This document shows positions 34,340 to 43,292 of a DNA stretch of 64,000 bases, piece after piece; position 1 is the first letter of the stretch, and every line of letters begins with the position of its first letter. Below the pieces are notes generated by a model, which did no database searches, had not been told where the DNA came from, and worked only from the letters and a program-made list of their open reading frames with translations. The stretch spans positions 124,001 through 188,000 of the forward strand of contig JAMYFF010000003.1 of NCBI GenBank assembly GCA_024128875.1, written 5' to 3'. Origin of the DNA: Salinilacustrithrix flava (GTDB lineage: Bacteria; Actinomycetota; Acidimicrobiia; Acidimicrobiales; Salinilacustritrichaceae). The position numbers and the translations under genes are program-made.

Positions 34340-36163
34340 CTAGCCGTCGCGGGCATCCCTGATCATGGCTACCAATTCGCCCACCCTGGACCGGAGATCC
34401 AATACGTCCATGGATGGTCCGATGGATACGACGGCCTTTGCAAGGTCAACCTTATTGGCTTCGTAGTGCTTCTTGGATCCCGAGCGCCGGTAGCGCCAGC
34501 GGTGTCGATAGTCGTCCGTCTCAATGATCTTCGCGGCCTTGGCGTCCAGCACTTGGAGCGCTTCCAGCACCGTCTCGGCCGGTACGTAGTTCTCAATCTC
34601 CCGGCCTTTCGTGATCCAAGCGACCCCACCATCGACATTGAACTCGTCCCGAAGTCGACCTTTGGTGGTCTCCTTGCGTATGTGTGTGCCCTTGGCACGC
34701 CGGTCGCTGTCCATCACGATCGCTGAGTGGCGGTTCAATCGCCGCAACTCGATCAACTCTCCTGACCTCAGACTGAAGTCCGAGTCTGCAGCCGACAGAT
34801 GTGACGCCAGCCGCCCGCCGTAAAACATGATCGAATAGTCGATTCCCTCGACGAGAGACGGGTCGACGTGCTCAATCCAGTAGCGGATGTAGATCCTGTC
34901 TGACGGACCCTCCACCCAAACCACGGCGTTGGCCTGCAGCAGATCCGAGGGTCGATAACCGAGATCGCGGGCCGTCGACACGAGAGTCGAGTTGGTGTCT
35001 GCAGGTGCCACCGATGTCCACCCGTCCTCCAGTTGGACTTGGAAGACAGCTGCTGTCTCGAAGTCAAGAAAGTGGGCGGAATGTGTAGCGATCACATACT
35101 GATTTGACGTTGAGGAGGCGAGATAGTGAAGCAGGCGTCTTTGAAGTAGGGGATGGAGATGAATCTCCGGCTCCTCCAACAAGAACAGAGTTCGCTCGTG
35201 GGCTGTCGCCGCGGCGGCCAGTATGACCACCTCATGAACACCGGTGCCGAGGTCTTCGATATCCAACTCTCGATCGTTCATCGTGACGATCAACCGCGAA
35301 GCGTTTGAGGGCACCCTGATGTCGACATCAGGGTCTTCCAGAACGGCCCGCACGAATTCGACAAACTCGCGCCATCTCCGACGCTTCGCAGCTCGCTCTG
35401 GGCCCAGGTCCGGATCACGCAGATCAGCCAACACAGCGATCAGGCCAGCGCCGTCCCAGGCCTGCACGTCGCTCTCGCGAAGCTGACGAAATGCCGGCAC
35501 GAATACCGGCTCCTCGCCAAGTTCCCGAGGGACGGCTGGGAGCAACCGCTTCTTGATCACATCCGTTGGGTTGTTGCTCAAGTAGGGACTGAATCTGGCG
35601 AGCTCACTGTCGGCGCCGAATGCCTCGCGAAGACTTTGGTCGAGTGCACTCTCGTCTGGGCTCGCCTGTCTCTGTGACCGCTCCCAGGTGCGCCACAAGC
35701 AAGCTCTTGGCCCGATTGTCGACCGTCCGAGGCCGTCGAGAAATGACAGCGCATCGTCCTCACTCAACACCGGAGACACGTGCGGCGGTAGCGGACGTTG
35801 CGAGTACTTCAGGCCAGTCGCCCACTCAACAACTTCTGGATCATCGAGACGGGTGCAGGCCGCAAAAGCGGCGGCCTCTCCTCCTGCTCCTAGCGGAGCT
35901 TCACCTCCGTCCGCCCATGCGAACCCTTGTTGTGGATTGCGCTGTAGCGCTCGCACTGTCGGCGAGTAATGGTCTCGCAGGAAGCGAAGAACGTTGGATT
36001 TCCCAACGTTGTTCCTTCCGGCGAGCACGGTGACCTTTCGCATCGGGCCGATGAACTGCAGATCACGGATGCTGCGGTAGCCGCCGATGCCGAAGCCCTC
36101 GACCAGAAGTTGTTCGTCAGTTGGATCCTCGTCCGCCACACCTTGCTCCACAGGTTGAATCAC
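34340..36163 (-). CDS. OLD-family ATPase with TOPRIM nuclease domain
   Basis: A 607-residue protein. The N-terminal ABC/SMC-type ATPase has Walker A GRNNVGKS (residues 49-56), Walker B LFLLEEPEIHLHP and an H-loop in VIATHSAHFLDF. The C-terminal TOPRIM domain has VVWVEGPSDRIYI and IVMDSDR (Glu and the acidic DxD-like pair). This is the overcoming-lysogenization-defect architecture, whose members act as DNA nucleases in phage defence, alone or with a helicase (Gabija). No UvrD-type helicase gene is adjacent, so it looks like a solo OLD protein. GTG 36163 has AAGGG upstream. Confidence 0.88.
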   Translation of the reverse strand: MIQPVEQGVADEDPTDEQLLVEGFGIGGYRSIRDLQFIGPMRKVTVLAGRNNVGKSNVLRFLRDHYSPTVRALQRNPQQGFAWADGGEAPLGAGGEAAAFAACTRLDDPEVVEWATGLKYSQRPLPPHVSPVLSEDDALSFLDGLGRSTIGPRACLWRTWERSQRQASPDESALDQSLREAFGADSELARFSPYLSNNPTDVIKKRLLPAVPRELGEEPVFVPAFRQLRESDVQAWDGAGLIAVLADLRDPDLGPERAAKRRRWREFVEFVRAVLEDPDVDIRVPSNASRLIVTMNDRELDIEDLGTGVHEVVILAAAATAHERTLFLLEEPEIHLHPLLQRRLLHYLASSTSNQYVIATHSAHFLDFETAAVFQVQLEDGWTSVAPADTNSTLVSTARDLGYRPSDLLQANAVVWVEGPSDRIYIRYWIEHVDPSLVEGIDYSIMFYGGRLASHLSAADSDFSLRSGELIELRRLNRHSAIVMDSDRRAKGTHIRKETTKGRLRDEFNVDGGVAWITKGREIENYVPAETVLEALQVLDAKAAKIIETDDYRHRWRYRRSGSKKHYEANKVDLAKAVVSIGPSMDVLDLRSRVGELVAMIRDARDG

Positions 36164-36400
36164 CGCTAGCCCTTACCGAGACCCTATTGCGCAACATGAC
36201 CGGTGCTTGGTTCCACGCTAAGGGCCCTGAGTGACACCCATCTGCAGCGCCGTCATTCAACTGGCGCAAGACCATCCGCCAGACATCGGCGCTTCGCACG
36301 GGCGCACGAAGGCGGCCTGGATGTCCTTCGACCGGTTCATCCGTCGTCATCTGCTCTGGGCCGCTGGCGACCGGGCGGACTGGTCGGCTGCGATCAGTCC

Positions 36401-37048
36401 TCAGGGGTACTCGCACCCACCCATGTGCATCCAGACGGCAATGTCGATGGCTCGAAGAGGCTTCAGTTGCGGCTTGTCGGCTTTCGCGACGCCGCACCAA
36501 GACGTCACTAGGTCGCGATGGGCATCCAGGTTCGCCCGGATGGCGAGCATCGCATCGACGCTGGCACGCGCACCGCGCTCGCAGCCGAAGAAGGCCCGGA
36601 CGCGCGAATCCATTATCGGTACAAGGTCTGGCGCCTTGCGGTGGAGGACCTTCGTAAGGCCAACCGACGTGATGTGAGCGCAACGGTCGGCAAGCGTCCA
36701 CGCCTTCCAGAACTCTTGCCAGGGCGGCGGCCCGGTCCCCTCGGTGATGTGCGTTGCGCTGAGCTCGTCGAACTGGGCTGGTTGTTTGAACTGGGTCTCC
36801 ACCGTCGATTCGATTGCGCGGTACAGGCGCCGGTAGTCGCTGTCGTTGTCAGCGAGCATCGGCTGCACGATCTTCTTTCCGGACAGCGGGTACGACAGCA
36901 GCGCGGGTGCGAGAAGTTCGACAGGCGCGAACCGTCCTGGGGTCAGGTCGATGTCGTACGCCGGCCATGCGAACGAGGAGGACTGGTCGCAGTACTCGGC
37001 GATGTGCTGTGCACCGCAGCGTTGGAGCGTCCCTAGATCACTGGCCAT
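36401..37048 (-). CDS. Hypothetical protein with helix-hairpin-helix-like core (DUF6308-like)
   Basis: A 215-residue protein. The C-terminal half (AHITSVGLTKVLHRKAPDLV, PIMDSRVRAFFG) has the look of a family in which a glycosylase-like helical core ends with HRKRP-x-L-x-P-x-x-D; I believe this is DUF6308 but cannot verify it. The N-terminal half (FAWPAYDIDLTPGRFAPVEL) is particular to that group. The start is ATG 37048, seven bases after TACGTT, suggesting a leaderless transcript. It is a cargo gene next to the OLD ATPase, co-oriented with a 237-base gap. Function unknown. Confidence 0.65.
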   Translation of the reverse strand: MASDLGTLQRCGAQHIAEYCDQSSSFAWPAYDIDLTPGRFAPVELLAPALLSYPLSGKKIVQPMLADNDSDYRRLYRAIESTVETQFKQPAQFDELSATHITEGTGPPPWQEFWKAWTLADRCAHITSVGLTKVLHRKAPDLVPIMDSRVRAFFGCERGARASVDAMLAIRANLDAHRDLVTSWCGVAKADKPQLKPLRAIDIAVWMHMGGCEYP

Positions 37049-37231
37049 CCGGACGAACGTAGCTGTGCCGCAGAAGCACTTGAGCGCCGCCCGATCGGCA
37101 GCGCCAATGTGCAGGTCTCCCTCTCTAGGGCGACTTCGCAACGGCGCTTCGCGATGACGCCACAGTTCCGCGGTAATCAAGCAGCGGGCACTGGACGTTG
37201 TCTGCGTTTGCGGCGATGACACACTCGTCCT

Positions 37232-37870
37232 GTGGTCAAGACGGGTGCACGAGCGAATGCCTTAGCTTCGATGCTTGCGGCAGCAGGTCATCGACAAGCA
37301 GAGCAGAAGCTGCCCGCGCCGAGGCTGCCCGACCTCGCCGCCAATCTCGCCGAGCACATCAAGGACCACTTGGAAGCTCTCGGCGGCGACCGCGATGCCG
37401 CAGCCCGGCTCCGCCCCGGTTCCTGGGACCTCGCCCTCGACGGTGGATTGCTCGTCGAGTTGGACGAGGAACTGCATTTCAACCGATACCGCGGACAGAT
37501 ACTCCAGGCGCCCTGGGCTAGTGCACTGCCTTGGACCAAGCCCTACCTCGAGTACTGCAACCTTGAAGAGGAGCGTTGCTTGGCGGCGGCGAAGTGGGGA
37601 CAGCGATGGACCAATCCATCGTGCGAGCGCATGTTCGGCGTTGCCAGCCAACCCGGTGACTTCGACGACGGCGGCGCGCCCAGGTGGAAGCAGCGCGCCC
37701 TGTACGACGCAATCAAAGACGCCTTCGCCCTGAGCCAGTCCGAGCACCGCCTGGCTCGAGTGTCGGTCCACGACATCGTTGACGGCACGACGCTGGAACA
37801 GGTGCTTCGAACTCCAACTCCTGAGCGTGGGGTGGCCGTGGCCAGGCTCGTCGCTTCACGAGTGGCCTAA
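37232..37870 (+). CDS. Hypothetical protein (DUF7255-like)
   Basis: A 212-residue cytosolic protein with a conserved-looking centre (LLVELDEELHFNRYRGQIL, LPWTKPYLEYCNLEEERCL). The ELDEELHFNRYR part recalls a nuclease-like E-x-D pattern, but I cannot assign a family securely; DUF7255 is my best guess. GTG 37232 follows CACACT at a six-base spacing. It is divergent from the previous gene, with 183 bases between. It is cargo of the element, with no recognisable partner. Confidence 0.6.
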   Translation: MVKTGARANALASMLAAAGHRQAEQKLPAPRLPDLAANLAEHIKDHLEALGGDRDAAARLRPGSWDLALDGGLLVELDEELHFNRYRGQILQAPWASALPWTKPYLEYCNLEEERCLAAAKWGQRWTNPSCERMFGVASQPGDFDDGGAPRWKQRALYDAIKDAFALSQSEHRLARVSVHDIVDGTTLEQVLRTPTPERGVAVARLVASRVA

Positions 37871-37959
37871 CCCCTCAGCCGCTCCGCACCTATCGCCCGA
37901 ACCGAATGCCCGGCGCATCGCCCGGATGACCACCCGCTATCGGCGCGTTGTTGGCGGCG

Positions 37960-38949
37960 CTACAGCCTTGGAGCGATGTAGCGGCGCAGGTTCTGGAGGG
38001 ACTCGCGTGTGTCTTCGGTGTCGTCGTGGGCGTTGCAGAACAGCGTGATGTAGCCGGCGATCTCCATCAGGTCCCACTGGAGTCGATACATGTTGAGGAG
38101 CCGGGCGTCGGCCTGTGGCCCGCCGGCCGCGGAGTAGATCGCGGTTGCCGACCCGTCGTCGGAGTCGAGATGCCAGACGTCCCGTTCTCGTGGCGCGATC
38201 AGCGCCGTGTCCCAGTCGATCAGCCGAGTGCCGTTGCCTGTCGTCAGGACGTTGGATCCGTGAGGCTCCCCATGGGTGACGACCCACTGGTCCCGGACAG
38301 CAAGCGCTGACACGACAAGGTCGTCGTACTTCTCGAACCGTTGAACCACTGTTTCGACGTTGACGCGGAGCAGCTCGCGTGCCGTTTCGGCATGAGGCCC
38401 GGTGTCCCACACCTCATCCATCCGCGTCGAGGCAGCGTCGAACTCGGTTCGATTCGAGACCTCGAAGTCCTCGAAACGACAGCGCGGTACAGACTCGAGT
38501 CCGACTTCGTGTAAGACGACGAGGTGGCCGGCGACCGTCTCTCGGGTCGTCTCCGAGTGATACTGGCCGTGGTCACCCGCGACGGCGTCCACCCAGTCGA
38601 AGCAGGCGACTGAGAATCGCTCGTCGAGGCGGTGGAGGATCTCCCCGTGTCGGCTGCGATTGGGGGCCAGCACGAAGTTGTGCCCAGCATCCGCGAGGTC
38701 TCGCGACGTCGTGAATGCGGCCTGGAGGCGGTCAAAGCTGTCTTCCAAGGGCTCTCGCGGATTTCGTCTCTTGGCGACCAGGTCGTCGACGGTGACGAAG
38801 CGCTTCCAGCCCTGCGCGGTTCCGAGCAGCCAATGGTGCGAGCCGAACCCAACCGGTGAGTACTCCGCTCTGTCGGCTTCGGCCGTCCATAGATCGGTGA
38901 CGAACTCCAGGACTGTCCGATCGGAGATCGTGGCCGGCCGGGTGAACAC
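37960..38949 (-). CDS. Aminoglycoside-phosphotransferase-like kinase (APH family)
   Basis: A 329-residue protein-kinase-fold small-molecule kinase. The catalytic loop is VTHGEPHGSNVL (HGD-x-x-x-x-N form, with Glu in place of Asp) and the metal-binding motif is LIDWDTALIAP. The N-lobe has GHNFVLAPN. It resembles spectinomycin-type and homoserine-kinase-like APH proteins; the substrate may be an antibiotic or a metabolite, and resistance cannot be claimed. GTG 38949 is leaderless behind TAGCGT with six-base spacing. HGE instead of HGD at the catalytic base is unusual and could reduce activity. Confidence 0.78.
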   Translation of the reverse strand: MFTRPATISDRTVLEFVTDLWTAEADRAEYSPVGFGSHHWLLGTAQGWKRFVTVDDLVAKRRNPREPLEDSFDRLQAAFTTSRDLADAGHNFVLAPNRSRHGEILHRLDERFSVACFDWVDAVAGDHGQYHSETTRETVAGHLVVLHEVGLESVPRCRFEDFEVSNRTEFDAASTRMDEVWDTGPHAETARELLRVNVETVVQRFEKYDDLVVSALAVRDQWVVTHGEPHGSNVLTTGNGTRLIDWDTALIAPRERDVWHLDSDDGSATAIYSAAGGPQADARLLNMYRLQWDLMEIAGYITLFCNAHDDTEDTRESLQNLRRYIAPRL

Positions 38950-39087
38950 GGACCGACGCTATGGGCCGACCACACTCTCCCGGCACCAGGTATCGCCGTA
39001 ACCGATCACCGATCGCGCGAGGCTCGCTGCGCTGGAGATCGGCGCGTAGTCCTGCAGCAGCGGGGGTTCCCTCGCGTCGCAGCGGTC

Positions 39088-39390
39088 CTCACTCGACCTT
39101 CCGGACGTTCGTCGACAGGAAGTGGCGGGTGGCCTCCAGCTCTTCGTGCGTGCGGCTGGTGATCAAGAGGCGCACGTCGGTTGCGCCGGCGACCCGCCCG
39201 AACGGCGCGTAGCGTGCTTCGCCTCCGGGCGTGTCGTCACCCCTTTGGGCCCCGGGCCTTCACGACGAGATCGCGACCATCCGATAGCCGCAGACTGGTC
39301 ACGGCCAAGAGGTGAGACACCTCGAAGAGCGTCGACGGGCGCTGCGCCGAAGGTCGTCTCGATCCAAGCGGCTACTTCCGGAGAAGCCAT
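39088..39390 (-). pseudogene. Frameshifted remnant, possibly phosphotransferase-like
   Basis: Three minus-strand pieces in different frames give protein-like sequence: ATG 39390 with MASPEVAAWIETTFG, then SHLLAVTSLRLSDGRDLVVK in a second frame, then ARYAPFGRVAGATDVRLLIT to a TGA near 39088 in another. The first two resemble the N-terminus of APH-type kinases. At least two frameshifts separate them, so this appears to be a decayed gene. Sequence error is possible but less likely for two events. Confidence 0.4.
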
Positions 39391-39485
39391 CGGCCTAGAC
39401 CTAACCAAATGCCGCCAGCGTCGTTGTCCCGGCGAACACACCGCTCGCCCCCAGGCACCAACGCCAGGGGGCATTCGGCGGAGGT

Positions 39486-39719
39486 TTAGGTGCGCCTGGC
39501 GCGGATGCGGATGCCGTCGACGCTGTTGACCTTGACGGTTTCGTCGACTCCGACGAGGTGAAGGTTCTCCCCGCGAGCGGGCTTCCTGCCCTGAGCGCGA
39601 CGCACACGCAGCACCTCGACGAACCCGCCGTCAGCGACAACATGGTCGCCGGGCCGCACACGTTCGGCCACACTTACCTGAGTGGTCCGGCTCTGAATCG
39701 AGTGAGGCGTCACGAGCAC
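39486..39719 (-). CDS. Small hypothetical protein, beta-rich
   Basis: A 77-residue candidate beginning at GTG 39719 or 39713. The part VSVAERVRPGDHVVADGGFV and VLRVRRAQGRKPARGENLHL looks like a small beta-barrel of a kind common as hypothetical proteins on actinobacterial plasmids and integrative elements. Upstream codons in the same frame are not protein-like. The 19-bp inverted repeat copy B lies about 210 bases upstream. Confidence 0.4.
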   Translation of the reverse strand: MLVTPHSIQSRTTQVSVAERVRPGDHVVADGGFVEVLRVRRAQGRKPARGENLHLVGVDETVKVNSVDGIRIRARRT

Positions 39720-39927
39720 AGCCTGTCCACCTATGTTCCGCACTCCAGTCGTCAGTGCGATCCTTCGGTCCTCAGGGACGCCGAAGGTCAGGCCGATCTC
39801 CAATACTGCGTCAGGGAAGGACCGACGTTGAGCCTCCGCCGCCAATCGGCATAGGAGGCGTCGGACGTAGGAGCGCCTGGAGCCGTGCAGCGCTACGACG
39901 CAGCGCTCCCGAGAAACCCGGGGCTCG

Positions 39928-39946
39928 TGTCTCGAGTCCTGAGACG
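39928..39946. repeat. 19-bp inverted repeat, copy B
   Basis: TGTCTCGAGTCCTGAGACG: arms GTCTC / GAGAC. It is the most diverged of the four copies. Confidence 0.65.
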
Positions 39947-40037
39947 CGAACGCTTCCAAGGGCCCGAACACTTCGGCCACCGCAGCACAGGACCCAGAGC
40001 TCCGATTCAATGGGGGCACAGGGCAGGACGTGCTCGG

Positions 40038-40463
40038 TCATTGACTGTGCAGGCGCTCGTACCTCTTGGCGGCCGCTTCGAACTCGGCGAGGTCCGCGTC
40101 GGTCAGCAGATGCCTATTCATCTCGGTCGGCATCACTCCGGTGGTCTGAAACGCGTAGATGTACGCAGGATCGAGTCCCGCTGCGTGCATGGCCTCCACC
40201 ATGGCGGTCTCGGCTTTCTCCAGTTGCATCCGCTGCGGGGTTTCCGCGTCAGGATCAAAGAGGAGTGCATCCTCCGGCCCGGGTTCTCGGCCGAACTTCG
40301 CGACGAAGGCACGGTGCTGTGCCTCTAGGGCGCCGTCGATCTCCCGGCCGGCCGGCCCCTGAGGATCCCAATGGACCGCGTGCCCGGCCAGTGATTCCGT
40401 TCGTCGGGTTCCCCAGCGCTCCTCGGCCCGACGTTGCTTCTTGCGGTTCGATGCTCGTCCCAC
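40038..40463 (-). CDS. Conserved hypothetical protein downstream of XRE regulator
   Basis: A 141-residue charged, helical protein starting MGRASNRKKQRRAEER, with a middle VAKFGREPGPEDALLFDPDA and a C-terminal helix LTDADLAEFEAAAKRYERL. No known domain is evident. GTG 40463 has AGAGGAGAAG, which overlaps the stop of the XRE gene ten bases upstream, so the two are co-translated. A toxin-antitoxin or regulator-effector pairing is possible but not shown. Confidence 0.7.
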   Translation of the reverse strand: MGRASNRKKQRRAEERWGTRRTESLAGHAVHWDPQGPAGREIDGALEAQHRAFVAKFGREPGPEDALLFDPDAETPQRMQLEKAETAMVEAMHAAGLDPAYIYAFQTTGVMPTEMNRHLLTDADLAEFEAAAKRYERLHSQ

Positions 40464-40473
40464 GACTTCTCCT

Positions 40474-41259
40474 CTAGTTGTCGATCACGGACCGGTGTGC
40501 GCCAGTCGTGGCCGGCGTTGGCGGGTCGAACCACTGGAATGGTGGGCGTTCGTTGAGCAGGTGGCGAAGCAGCGGGTGAGGCGGATTCCAGCTGCGTGGC
40601 ACTTCCCAGTCGCCCCAACTAGCGGCATCGTCGAAGCCGTCGCTGACGACGTCCCAGTCGTCGTCGGCGATGTCACAGTCGTCGTCGCCGGACAGTTCCG
40701 ACGTGCGTTCCGGAAGAGTCTCGAAGAGGTCAGGCTGGTCGAGAAGGAGCTCTTGGGCCTCAGGCAGTGCGACAGCCATCAGCACTTCGTCGAAGAAACA
40801 GCCCGGCCGGTCGAACGGCAGCGTGCCGGCCTGGAGCTCGCTGGCAACCGCTGCGCATCGTTCCCTCGCGAGCGCCGCAAATGTGCGGTTTCCGTCGACC
40901 AGCATCATCGCCCGCTGGTCCAGTAACCGGAATGGGCCGACCTGATGGAGCGGCTCGTCGGGGCGCTCCAGCCATTCCTGCAGGTCGATGTCATGCCACC
41001 AGCCAAGGATGTAGATGAGGGCTGCAGCCTGGCGTGGCGTCAGGCGACCGTCGCCATCCCAGGCGTCGGCAACCTCTACGTCCCAGGACGTGGTTGTGAA
41101 CACCCGCTCACACGCTGCGGCGATCTCTACCGACACCGAGGAGGCAGCTGCTTCCCAGCGTCGCCAGCTCGCCAGGCTCACCCCCGCTCGCTGAGCTGCC
41201 TCCTGTTGGGACAGTCCAACAGCTTGACGCCGATCACGATTGGGTTGCTGAGTGCTCAT
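40474..41259 (-). CDS. XRE-family regulator with long C-terminal domain
   Basis: A 261-residue protein. The N-terminal Cro/C1 helix-turn-helix (LSQQEAAQRAGVSLASWRRW, residues about 15-60) is followed by a region ALIYILGWWHDIDLQEWLER, further helices and an acidic C-terminus (SGDDDCDIADDDWDVVSD). ATG 41259 is placed by the HTH context and by the -10 box 41269-41274. Two palindromes, one between the -10 box and the start codon and one over the start, suggest autoregulation. It forms an operon with the gene at 40038. Confidence 0.8.
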   Translation of the reverse strand: MSTQQPNRDRRQAVGLSQQEAAQRAGVSLASWRRWEAAASSVSVEIAAACERVFTTTSWDVEVADAWDGDGRLTPRQAAALIYILGWWHDIDLQEWLERPDEPLHQVGPFRLLDQRAMMLVDGNRTFAALARERCAAVASELQAGTLPFDRPGCFFDEVLMAVALPEAQELLLDQPDLFETLPERTSELSGDDDCDIADDDWDVVSDGFDDAASWGDWEVPRSWNPPHPLLRHLLNERPPFQWFDPPTPATTGAHRSVIDN

Positions 41260-41274
41260 AGAGCGCTCAGTATG
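41250..41274 (-). promoter_or_regulatory. Promoter and paired palindromic operator of the XRE operon
   Basis: On the minus strand CATACT (-10) is followed by GAGCGCTC, then TAT, then GAGCACTC spanning the start codon. Both eight-base units match GAGCNCTC in direct succession, as expected for two repressor dimers blocking an almost leaderless promoter. Confidence 0.5.
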
Positions 41275-41311
41275 AACATCGGGCAAGCCGTGCGCAACCC
41301 CCTTGCCCCAT

Positions 41312-41361
41312 CCGATGGTGGAGCCCTACAGACGGGCCGATGGTTGAGCCCTACAGACGGG
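41312..41361. repeat. Tandem 25-bp repeat, two copies
   Basis: CCGATGGTGGAGCCCTACAG and its continuation is repeated once with a single change (GGTGG to GGTTG). It lies upstream of the XRE promoter, in a gene-poor stretch. Confidence 0.7.
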
Positions 41362-41612
41362 GCGATTCGCTGTCGGGACTAGCCTCACCCGAGGCCACAC
41401 CGAGCCGCCCGCCGTGGTCGTTTCTCGCTGACCGGTGAGTCCGGAAGCCGACAACGAGGGGCTGCCTGGCCGTGCGGCGTGCGCCCCGCGGAGCTTGGAA
41501 TGGGCGCTCTCCGCCAACCTACAGACCCGGCCTACGGGACCGGCGCCCCGGGTGGAGACGGACTCGAGGGTGGCAAGATCGGCGTCTGCCGCTGGGCGTG
41601 GCGCCCTGATGG

Positions 41613-41924
41613 TCAGGCGGTGTGGCGATGGCGCCCGGCGTTGTCACGACGTGTCAGGAGTGTGAGGTGTGCTGGGTTCACGCAGGCCCGCTGGTGGCAG
41701 GTGTGGTGCACGACCATTTCCTCGGCACATCGTCGGGTAGATGGCGGGATCGGACCGTTCCACAACGTGTACGCGACCCGGTGAGCGAGCGGCTTCTTGC
41801 CTTTCCATGCGTGGATGCGGCCGTAGCCGTTGTGATCGAGTGCACCCTTCCAGACCCAACAGCCCTGATCGCGAGTCTCGACGTAGCTCAGGAAGCGGGT
41901 GAGGAAACGGAACAGCGGCTGCAC
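41613..41924 (-). CDS. HNH endonuclease-like protein
   Basis: A 103-residue protein of the small phage-type HNH group: GCWVWKGALDHNGYGRI, AHRVAYTLWNGPIPPS, VVHHTCHQRACVNPAHLTLL. The His-His, Cys, Asn-Pro-x-His arrangement supplies the metal-finger residues, so nuclease activity is plausible. The start is uncertain: GTG 41924 is the nearest credible codon, ATG 42101 the next. Such genes are often free-standing homing nucleases or packaging-related genes on phages and integrative elements. Confidence 0.72.
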   Translation of the reverse strand: MQPLFRFLTRFLSYVETRDQGCWVWKGALDHNGYGRIHAWKGKKPLAHRVAYTLWNGPIPPSTRRCAEEMVVHHTCHQRACVNPAHLTLLTRRDNAGRHRHTA

Positions 41925-42479
41925 GCATGCTTGATCGGCAACGGCGAACTCGAGTTCGAACTTCTGACAAGGGTCGCCCGCCCAATTCCCGAACCCGGAC
42001 GCCAGCTCCCCGGAGTCATCGCCGACCTGACCCCCGCCCTGCTGCGAACGTCGGGCGGAGGACGTGGTGGGCGTCAAGCAACCGACGGGTGCGACCGTCA
42101 TTGGCGACCTCGAAAGACGGCGGAGCGATCACAACGGGAATGCCCGACCAGGCACCAGCCCAGGCCGAACGTCTCAGCTGGCCTTCAGCGCCGAAGTACG
42201 CCCAATCGCCTCACAGCGGCCAACTGCGCTCGGAAGCGTCGCAGTGCCACGAACACCGAGAAACGGTTGGGACCGCTCGCCTCCCGTGCGACCCGCCGAG
42301 ACGGGTCGACGGCACCGGCCGCAGGGGTGACTGTCTCAAAGTCCGAGACACCTCTCCGCCAGGCGGCGGTCGCCAATGCTTCGCAACTATCCACTCCGCA
42401 CCGGTGGCTCGATCCGCGTAGGCCACAGCGAACCCATCGGAGAGTCGGCGCTGACCTTGATCCGCACCACACAGCCCAT
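41925..42479. other. Gene-poor stretch with inverted repeat copy C
   Basis: No frame here gives a convincing protein. Short minus-strand pieces directly after the XRE gene at 42480 (for example a 30-codon frame starting MGCVVRIKVSADSP) could be real but lack support. The 19-bp repeat at 42332-42350 lies inside. Confidence 0.4.
42332..42350. repeat. 19-bp inverted repeat, copy C
   Basis: TGTCTCAAAGTCCGAGACA: perfect six-base arms TGTCTC / GAGACA around seven bases. Confidence 0.75.
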
Positions 42480-42911
42480 TCAGACAGCCTCCGGCGGGTC
42501 TGTCGGCTCGAGCTCGAGCGCCCACCCGAGAATGGTTGAGTCATCGTCGGCCGGCTGCTCGGTGCAGTGAACAGAGAAGCGGAGCATCAGTCGAGCGGCG
42601 GCTTCGACGGATTCGACCAACTCGTCGATCGAGTCGGTGTAGAGCATGCGAGAGATCCTGGAGCCGGATTCCGGCTCGGCGTAGCCAGCGATCACCGACA
42701 GCAACCCGGGGGTCATAGCGAAGTCGACCTCGAGGGCGCGTAGTTGTTCGAGGCTCGGTTGGTCCGTGCCAGCCTCCCAACCCCGGATCAGGAACGGCGA
42801 GGCACCGATCGCCTTCCCGACGTCCTCAACAGTCCTCGCTCCCCGGCCCTTGCGTATGGCAGCGGCGAAAGCTTGCCTCCGTGCTTCGGTCTCTGCATCT
42901 TGCGTGGTCAT
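42480..42911 (-). CDS. XRE-family helix-turn-helix regulator
   Basis: A 143-residue protein with an N-terminal Cro/C1-type domain (ARTVEDVGKAIGASPFLIRG, EAGTDQPSLEQLRALE) and an acidic C-terminal half. ATG 42911 has AAGGAG eight bases upstream, one of the few clear ribosome sites on the element. Position and size fit an element immunity repressor or an antitoxin-like regulator. It is a candidate protein for binding the dispersed 19-bp repeats, but nothing in sequence proves it. Confidence 0.75.
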   Translation of the reverse strand: MTTQDAETEARRQAFAAAIRKGRGARTVEDVGKAIGASPFLIRGWEAGTDQPSLEQLRALEVDFAMTPGLLSVIAGYAEPESGSRISRMLYTDSIDELVESVEAAARLMLRFSVHCTEQPADDDSTILGWALELEPTDPPEAV

Positions 42912-43292
42912 CCTCAAAGCTCCTTGTCCGTCCTGTCCGCCCACGGGCGTGGGCAGGGTTGGCCCATGTGGCAGGCCGTCGCTTGCTGCGCTTGGGATCG
43001 CCACGCGGACCGCTCGGTCGCCGAGGTCCGGCAAAAACCCGAGACCGGCCGATGGGTGGAAGGTCTGGCCCGGTAGCTGGTCTGGACGTTCTCGGCCGTG
43101 CTGAACGAGGCTGGGCAGAGGCGTCGTGCTGCCTGGTATGGCTCAGCCGGCGATACGTCTCGTCGCGAGGCGACCCGGCGTCTTCGATATGGCCGGCGCC
43201 CCATGGCCCGCCGACCGGGGCCACGAGTGATGGATCACGTGCGGCCCGGCCCATGGGATCGACCGGTGTCGTCGGTGGAACCCCACGCTCGA
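42912..43292. other. Gap without a supported gene
   Basis: About 380 bases upstream of the XRE gene. Frames on both strands are proline/arginine-rich shadows with no start signal. It presumably carries the promoter for the XRE gene. Confidence 0.4.

Noticed and set aside
36164..36400. Possible small gene between the OLD gene and its neighbour
   Set aside because: Short frames on both strands exist but none has a ribosome site, a leaderless box or a recognisable product.
42826..43254. 142-codon minus-strand open frame in the gap before the XRE gene
   Set aside because: Composition is Arg/Pro/Ser-rich, no start signal, overlaps the N-terminus of the XRE gene in another frame.
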